Source: Glandiceps talaboti (lineage: Eukaryota; Hemichordata; Enteropneusta; Spengelidae). From it: 22,500 nt of DNA. Position 1 is the stretch's first letter. Each line of letters begins with the position of its first letter. Below are positions 17,340 to 22,500 of the stretch, piece after piece. The position numbers and the translations under genes were made by a program. The notes beneath the pieces are model-generated. The model was given only the letters and a program-made list of their open reading frames with translations, searched no databases and was not told where the DNA came from. Location: assembly GCF_964340395.1 (NCBI RefSeq), contig NC_135570.1, positions 13,777,822 to 13,800,321 of the forward strand, in the 5' to 3' direction.

Positions 17340-20001
17340 ATCGATGGTGACGAGGGCGGTGGCGGTGGCGACGACGACGACGACAACGACGACGACAACA
17401 ACGACAACAACGACGACGACGACAACGACGACGACGACGACGATGATGATGATGATGATGATAATGATGATGATGAGGAGGAGGAGGAGGAGGAGGAGGA
17501 GGAGATGATGATAATGACGACGACGATGATGATGATGATTTTGATGGTCCCATTTGTCATTAACACTTCCGTCTCTTGTAAATTACAGATAGTGCCGATT
17601 TCTGACCAGGTATCGGACTTTGATGACTCTAAGGTGAGATACACTGATAAATTAGCATATCACCATTATCAATTATTAATCATGACATATAACCAATGTC
17701 ACGTATCCATGACAACTCACTGAACTGATCATAATTACACATTGTTGTATTAACATTAACAACTTCAACAGTTTCCCAAATGACCATAAAATTGGATTAA
17801 ATTTCAACAATCAGCTGCCCACTTGTTAACAATAACCGTGTTCAACAAAACGAGCGATACTGTTTTGTACCATACACACTAATTAGCTAAATGTAATTGC
17901 GCGCATTAATTAATTCTAACAAAAGAATGTCGTGTACTATTCAACCTAAGTTATTACATTAATTATATTTTCCTGACCTGACACGTTGACATTTCCTTTT
18001 TATGTTCACAATTTACAATAATATGAACTGACAGATCCAATTATATTATATTACATTGTATTGTGCCGCTAGACAATGCTGTAGGCATGCATCAACGACG
18101 ACCATGTACGAGCCCGAATGTCCCGCTTCTCTTTTCTCGTTAATAGAATCCAGCTCTGCAAACTAATGATTAGAAATGCTATTAGAACGTATCAAAAGCG
18201 CGCATTCATCTAGTTCATGCATTACTTGTAGTGAAAATAAACACAATTGATAAATATATATTTAGTCTCAAAAAATCTCAATTCAAAAGGATTTATAATG
18301 TTTACTGCATTTACAAAACACAGAATATGTAAAATGTATAAACTACTGTTTTAGATACATAAAGGAACTTCAAAGTTGATAACATCTGTCAATGAAATCT
18401 AGTACTCGCGATGTATATCAAAAAAGGTCAAATTGGGGTATCATATCACAAACTCATTATGAAATTGGTGTTAGAGAGTGGATTGTAAGCTGATTCATAT
18501 CTGTGCTCAGAGCAAAAAAAAAATTCAAAGAGATCTCGTGTAAACATCATGATGTGACAAGCCAGTGCATTTGACAAATAAGGTCAACAGTACGATACAG
18601 GACTGTTGTCGCTAGTTCCCCTTCAGTGATCACTTAAGAAGAGTGATTGTAATTCCCGTTACCTGTAAATATAGAATGTTATCACCTTGGCGAAAATAAC
18701 ATTTAATTATTCGAATTTTTTGGTAGACATGTGCTAACAACCTCGGAACCAATAACGTGATTGTGATTATGGAAAGGGGGGGGGGGCAAGGGAGTATGTT
18801 CGTAATCCGTAGTTGCTAATGTAAAATAGAGACAGCAAAACCAATACGTCACACAAATATAATCATCGACGAATTCGCTAATTCGCCATTACAAGTAGCA
18901 TTTCCCTATACACACGTAAAAGGAAAGGTATCAAAAATTTATATCGAGCGACATGCCAACGAGTATTTTATGTTGTAAAACTAAGAAATGGCGTTGTTTT
19001 ATACATTAGTCGTAAATTGAGTTTGTACGAGTAAGTGGAGACTCTTATTACTCTGTTATTTGTTAGTTATGCTTTTTATTTTCTTCCTAAAATTGCACTG
19101 TGTCACTATTTGCCAACCCCCATTGATAGTCCGAATGCGAGTCGACATATTTCCAAGGAAGACTTTTAAGCATAAGCGAACGTGATAAGAGTATATAATA
19201 GCAACGTCACTGTGTGTGCATCATGAAAAATACGTTGCCATGACAATTTGTAGTCGAATAATTTGTCTATACACAATTAAATGGCAAACTCAACTCATAC
19301 TGTATATTCAGTCATCAACTACTAGCACACATCAAACGAACCAAAATTCCCTGAAAATAGACATTCATGGCGGCATTGAACTTGCTATTGCATACGTCCA
19401 ACTGGGTTTCCCTGATATATTTTCTTTTAAAAAAATATATGTATGTACAAGGAATTATCTATTAGTACATGAAATGTTTAATCAATATATATATAAAATA
19501 TAGTTATCAATTTCAAAATGCTGTCAGATAACATCATCAGCTAGTAATTCTTAGAATTCATTCTTCTTACAGTCGGTGTTGCAAAACGTGTGGGATCAGG
19601 CACTTTCCATTGGCATTTACGCTCTGGCAGCCCTCTTTATTTATTCAGAATGGGAGGAGCATGTTTGGTGAGTGTACGTTTGGTGACGTATAGAGACTAT
19701 GACATCACACATGACACCATGTACATAGGCCATTGATCTTCTTTTAAATATGATATTGCCATAGTGTATGAAAAGCTTTCGGCTATTGTGCATCAGAAAT
19801 TAAACTCGAGATGTCGTATCATTCTAAGTCAGATTAATAGTCTTACTGCGCTATATATTGGCATTTCAATGTAAATGAGATAACGACTAAAATGTCATTA
19901 ATCATCATCATTTGGGTTTCACTTTTTTCATGTAGGACTTTTCAATCGATTGCTAGGGTGGGCGATGCCTTACTGCTGTGTAATATTGTAAGTTATATTG
20001 T

Positions 20002-20092
<91 letters not shown>

Positions 20093-20523
20093 CTGTCTGT
20101 CTGTCTGTCTGTCTGTATGTGTGTATGTATGTATGTATGTATGTATGTATGTATGTATGTATGTATGTACGTACGTACGTACGTACGTACGTACGTATGT
20201 CTGTGTGTGTATGTATGTATGTATGTGTATGTATGTATGTATGTATGTATGTATGTATGTATGTATGTATGTAGTAGTAGTAGTAGTAGTAAAGGTTGTT
20301 TATTATAGTGACATGTGATATACATTTTACAAATTGGCAATAACAATAACAGAAAGCAAACACATCACCCAGCCCACCAGGCTTATTAGTCACTACAAAA
20401 CTGAATTGCTCGTATAAAGCACTTAAAAATAAGGGGTGCAAAGAGGACAGTCATAACAAGTAAAGAAAAGTAACATACTACATTGTTATATAAAGATGAT
20501 TATGTATGTATGTGTGTATACAG

Positions 20524-20570
<47 letters not shown>

Positions 20571-21964
20571 GCTGTTGAGTAGTTTATTGAGTATTGAATA
20601 GGGAAGTAAAGTTGACATGATATGTAAATATCGCTGTCTTTACTCACCATAATTCAAAATATCACAATTTATCTCTCTATACGTTTTCTTTCAGCTAATG
20701 CTTCTACCGATCACATTCCTACCGTACACTGTAGGTATTTCTTTTACATTTGGTACCATAGTTTCATATTTCACATGTGCACACCTCAGCAAGTACAGAA
20801 AGTTATAGATAGCATCACTGGTTGATAAGAATATAATTCATGAACTTAGATACAGCTCCTGGAGCATTGTGTAAAAAGCATGAATGAGAAATCGTTACTT
20901 CACCATAAAATTGACGACATCCACAACCGATTGAGATGTTTTCCTGCAATAAAGTCAATGCAAATGTCCACACTTTTGTCCTATACATACTAGTAATTGT
21001 AAGTTTCTGGACAAGTGCAGTTACAATCATACAATTACACACGTTTTCCAAAAATTGACACGGAACGATGCTTTGTTTTTGCTTCATGCCCTGAGACTAT
21101 ACAGGATATCTAGCTGTATTCTATAAACTACAAATATTAATATGAGCAGACGATCGAAGTCAGGAGCCTCACTTTCATCGATAACGTCACTTCCGCTGTA
21201 TCTGTGCACGGCTCCAGATATTTCCTCTGGTTGAAATAACAAAACTGACTGACTCCCTGTTCAGCAATACATTCATACATGATTTATCTCCTCGTATTCG
21301 ACAGATTACGGTGTTGTCGGAGCACATTGAAGATCCATTTGCTATCTTCCTGTTCTCTGTTTGTGTATTAATTATCAGTGTTATGGAGGTAAGGAACTTA
21401 ACGCCTTCTATTCAACAACAGACCACTATAGTGGCATAAGATTCAACATATTCAGATACTGGTCCATACATCTGCTCTGGCGTATTACACCTATGTACAC
21501 CATATCTTTACTTTTTACAGTCCAGAAATCACAAGAATCTTGATTTTAATTTACATATACATGTTCTTAATACTTATATATATTATAATTTTTTTGGAAG
21601 TTGACAGAAAATCTTGTATACCCTCTTTATAACAAATTCTCTTATAGTGAACATCCTGTTTAGTAAACGCCCTTCTAAGTCGTGTATCTAAATTTAGTTG
21701 AAACAGGATCCATGCATCACTAGCAAATAATTTGTTATAAAGAAAACAGTGAGTTCGAAATGCGGATGTACAGTGTATATTCAAAAAATTTGGAGAAATA
21801 AGGCATTTGACAAATCGACTATAATCTCCTTGGCTCTATCATGTTTTCATAAAGGCGATTTTCTCTTTCAGTTATTGGTCATTCTGGTGGGATACCATGT
21901 TTCAGGCATTGGCTCTGATGACGCAGGGGAATATAAAAGTACAGTAAGTATTTGTTGTTGTTGC

Positions 21965-22009
<45 letters not shown>

Positions 22010-22400
22010 CTACTATATAGCATGCAAGTTTTATGTGGAGTAGGCTATAGTGCAGTGTATATAATTATGTATATATTTGTAACGAATTCAATTGAGTTAC
22101 AAGGAAAGAAGGCTGATATCTCGTCTTTGGTTTACGCATCTCATATCTACATATACATCCCTGGATGAGTATTGTTGTATCTTTCACAAACTTCAGATTG
22201 TAGTGGACAATGTCAGTATATCCATACCGAAATGTAATCATACTACATTAAATAAAGACTAAAGACTATAGAAGATGAAAAATTATATTAAAACTTTGTA
22301 TTTTCAGAAACACTTAAGAGGGGTACTGATGTTCAAAGACTGTTTAAAGATGATTCTATCTGTCCTGGCTGCTGCCATCTGCACTGTGTCTGTTTATGTG
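13005..22400 (+). CDS. TMEM175: TMEM175-like endolysosomal cation channel, first repeat, 8 exons (3' partial)
   Basis: TMEM175 proteins are potassium/proton-conducting channels of endosomes and lysosomes, made of two six-helix repeats whose first helix carries an FSD motif and lines the pore. Eight GT-AG exons (13005-13088, 17589-17633, 19573-19667, 19936-19987, 20695-20730, 21305-21388, 21872-21943, 22308-22400) join in phase to 187 residues without a stop. Helix 1 reads [17 protein letters not shown] (from residue 12). After exon 5 comes ITFLPYT and then [15 protein letters not shown], which align closely with the ITFLPYT...IFLFCVCVIAI stretch of human TMEM175 as I remember it. The order helix 1, acidic linker, helix 2, H-x-x-F-type loop, helix 3, helix 4, loop, helix 5 fits repeat one. 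The reading ends at a donor at 22401, so the second repeat lies outside the window. The N-terminus is short (11 residues before the helix 1 arginine). Family assignment is strong; orthology over paralogy is inference. Confidence 0.88.
14685..14802. mobile_element. Related hairpin element, copy 2
   Basis: Bounded by CTGTAAGATAC (14689-14699) and its inverse GTATCTTACAG (14788-14798). The right end ACGACGTATCTTACAGTCTA is identical to the right end of the copy at 11.3 kb. The internal sequence differs and pairs only partly (GCTATCAG / CTGATAG). It lies in TMEM175-like intron 1. Confidence 0.55.
16388..16395. promoter_or_regulatory. Second TCACGTGA E-box, in TMEM175-like intron 1
   Basis: The sequence GTCACGTGAT lies within the 4.5-kb first intron and matches nine of the ten bases of the CLEAR consensus GTCACGTGAC. 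First introns often hold such sites. Only the motif is seen; binding is not shown. Confidence 0.35.
17280..17540. repeat. Compound trinucleotide array (GTT)n-(GAC/AAC)n-(GAT)n-(GAG)n
   Basis: About 60 bp of pure (TTG)n, then GGCGGT-type units, then (GAC)/(AAC), (GAT) and (GAG) blocks, ending about 48 bp before the acceptor of TMEM175-like exon 2. The poly-Ser, poly-Thr and poly-Arg frames here are artefacts of the repeat. Confidence 0.96.
17589..17633 (+). CDS. TMEM175: TMEM175-like exon 2 (acidic helix 1-2 linker)
   Basis: A 45-nt micro-exon, phase 0 on both sides, with acceptor AAATTACAG and donor AAG|GTGAGA. It encodes [15 protein letters not shown], which continues the end of helix 1 into the acidic lumenal linker, where human TMEM175 has LPVTHTEI. 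It is preceded by a 4.5-kb intron whose last part is a long triplet-repeat tract ending about 50 nt before the acceptor. Support comes from splice sites, phase and position; the sequence alone is too short to identify. Confidence 0.75.
17634..19572 (+). other. Intron 2 of the TMEM175-like gene (1.9 kb)
   Basis: GTGAGA...ACAG. AT-rich, with a short G run near 18776-18786. The open frame at 19216-19503 has no recognisable domain or flanking splice sites. Nothing else is seen. Confidence 0.7.
19573..19667 (+). CDS. TMEM175: TMEM175-like exon 3 (helix 2)
   Basis: 95 nt, entering in phase 0 after TTCTTCTTACAG and leaving at TTTG|GTGAGT after two bases of a tryptophan codon. It encodes a helix ([13 protein letters not shown]) followed by SEWEEHVW, at the place where the family has a helix-2 end followed by a His-containing loop. 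The next intron is only 268 bp, the shortest in the gene. Confidence 0.85.
19936..19987 (+). CDS. TMEM175: TMEM175-like exon 4 (loop and start of helix 3)
   Basis: 52 nt after acceptor TTCATGTAG. Its first G completes the TGG codon split by the previous intron. It reads [17 protein letters not shown] and matches the family pattern of a short basic loop, then R-V/I-D-x-x-L-L-x-x-N at the start of helix 3. The donor ATT|GTAAGT lies only about 16 nt from a long (GA)n tract in intron 4. Confidence 0.86.
20004..20291. repeat. Compound microsatellite (GA)n-(CTGT)n-(GTAT)n/(GTAC)n-(GTA)n
   Basis: About 86 bp (GA)n, then (CTGT)6, (GTAT)n with an internal (GTAC)n block at about 20167-20196, a second (GTAT)n run, and finally (GTA)n at 20272-20291. 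It begins about 16 bp after the exon 4 donor. Confidence 0.96.
20276..20455 (-). mobile_element. Probable retroelement 3' end with (TAC)n tail
   Basis: Read on the minus strand, unique sequence including GCCTGGTGGGCTGGGTGATG ends in CACTATAATAAACAACCTT and passes straight into (TAC)n. A polyadenylation-like AATAAA just before a short simple-repeat tail is the usual 3' end of many RTE/CR1-type LINEs and SINEs. No coding part remains, and the 5' limit is uncertain. Confidence 0.45.
20522..20575. repeat. (GTT)n microsatellite in intron 4
   Basis: About 50 bp of GTT units with one GCT interruption near the right end. Confidence 0.95.
20695..20730 (+). CDS. TMEM175: TMEM175-like exon 5 (FLPYT micro-exon)
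   Basis: A 36-nt micro-exon after a good polypyrimidine acceptor (TTTTCTTTCAG), ending at ACT|GTAGGT, phase 0. It encodes [12 protein letters not shown], the most diagnostic segment seen: family members share the F-L-P-[FY]-[PT] motif at the end of helix 3, and human TMEM175 has ITFLPYT at the same position. Confidence 0.9.
21305..21388 (+). CDS. TMEM175: TMEM175-like exon 6 (helix 4)
   Basis: 84 nt, phase 0 at both ends (acceptor TTCGACAG, donor GAG|GTAAGG). It encodes a short acidic lumenal loop (SEHIEDP) and a hydrophobic helix, [15 protein letters not shown]. The P-x-x-I-F-L-F-x-V-C-V pattern is nearly the same as in human TMEM175, where PLGIFLFCVCVIAI follows the same loop. Confidence 0.9.
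21872..21943 (+). CDS. TMEM175: TMEM175-like exon 7 (end of helix 4 and cytosolic loop)
   Basis: 72 nt, phase 0 at both ends (acceptor TTTTCTCTTTCAG, donor ACA|GTAAGT). It encodes [12 protein letters not shown] and then a hydrophilic loop, [13 protein letters not shown]. The VGYxxH/VGYHV element corresponds to IVGYAFH in the human protein. A (TTG)n microsatellite starts a few bases after the donor. Confidence 0.86.
21952..22009. repeat. (TTG)n microsatellite at the start of intron 7
   Basis: About 19 units with a CTG interruption, starting eight bases after the exon 7 donor. The poly-Cys open frame across it reads through the splice donor and is not real. Confidence 0.95.
22308..22400 (+). 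CDS. TMEM175: TMEM175-like exon 8 (helix 5; last coding exon in window)
   Basis: 93 nt, phase 0 at both ends (acceptor TTGTATTTTCAG, donor GTG|GTAGGT). It encodes [19 protein letters not shown] and then [12 protein letters not shown]. Basic/amphipathic residues followed by a helix with a small-residue AAAI stretch match FAAAIFSLFF in human helix 5. Reading on past the donor reaches a stop at 22455, which supports splicing to an exon outside the window. Confidence 0.82.
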
Positions 22401-22500
22401 GTAGGTACTGTCACCTTAAATTGCCACACTGTATTTAAGTGGCCATATGGATGGTGATTCGCTATTTATTTTGGATTTTTAATTTACAAAATAATTTTAT

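Larger units (their letters stand above)
13089..17588 (+). other. Intron 1 of the TMEM175-like gene (4.5 kb)
   Basis: GTAAGT...ACAG. It holds the hairpin element at 14.7 kb, an E-box at 16388, a CTCF-like motif at 16186-16196 and the triplet-repeat block at 17280-17540. A minus-strand open frame ending at a good donor (13771-13966) is unassigned. The rest shows nothing recognisable. Confidence 0.75.

Noticed and set aside
21749-22168. 139-codon plus-strand open frame with poly-Cys
   Set aside because: It reads through the acceptor and donor of TMEM175-like exon 7 and a (TTG)n microsatellite in a different frame.

Overview
The window looks like nuclear DNA of an intron-rich animal. It is AT-rich, with GT-AG introns, very long microsatellites ((CT)n, (CATA)n, (TA)n, (GTT)n) and degraded retroelements and MITE-like palindromes. 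Together with the two protein families found, this suggests a marine invertebrate, perhaps a deuterostome such as a lancelet, hemichordate or echinoderm; the species guess is low-confidence inference. No prokaryotic gene organisation, CRISPR array or rRNA is visible. Almost every open frame longer than 60 codons is a microsatellite translation or chance; the real coding sequence lies in short exons found by reading splice sites and codon phase.

Left part (about 1-6,300): the 5' portion of a minus-strand gene for a type II membrane glycosyltransferase, best matched to the ST6GALNAC (GT29 sialyltransferase) family. Four exons join in phase: a tiny start exon (6166-6179, tentative), a transmembrane exon (2732-2824), a hydrophilic stem exon (1956-2124) and the N-terminal part of the catalytic domain (912-1080). 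The sialyl motifs would lie beyond the left edge. Its introns hold a dispersed repeat in two copies, a tRNA-derived SINE-like fragment, a non-LTR retrotransposon ORF remnant and a 192-bp MITE-like palindrome.

Middle (about 6,300-13,000): non-coding as far as I can see. It contains a perfect 230-bp palindrome with a (TA)48 centre, (CT)n/(CATA)n arrays enclosing a segment with 22-bp inverted ends, hammerhead/Penelope-like motifs, and a 101-bp hairpin element whose ends recur at 14.7 kb.

Right part (13,005-22,400): the first eight coding exons of a plus-strand TMEM175-like gene (endolysosomal cation channel). They give 187 in-phase residues covering essentially the first six-helix repeat; the second repeat should lie beyond the right edge. 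The start is supported by an in-frame upstream stop and a good Kozak context. An E-box with the TFEB/CLEAR core TCACGTGA lies about 125 bp upstream and another lies in intron 1.

The two genes are divergent, with start codons about 6.8 kb apart. One acts in the Golgi (glycan sialylation) and the other in lysosomal ion balance; there is no evidence they work together.
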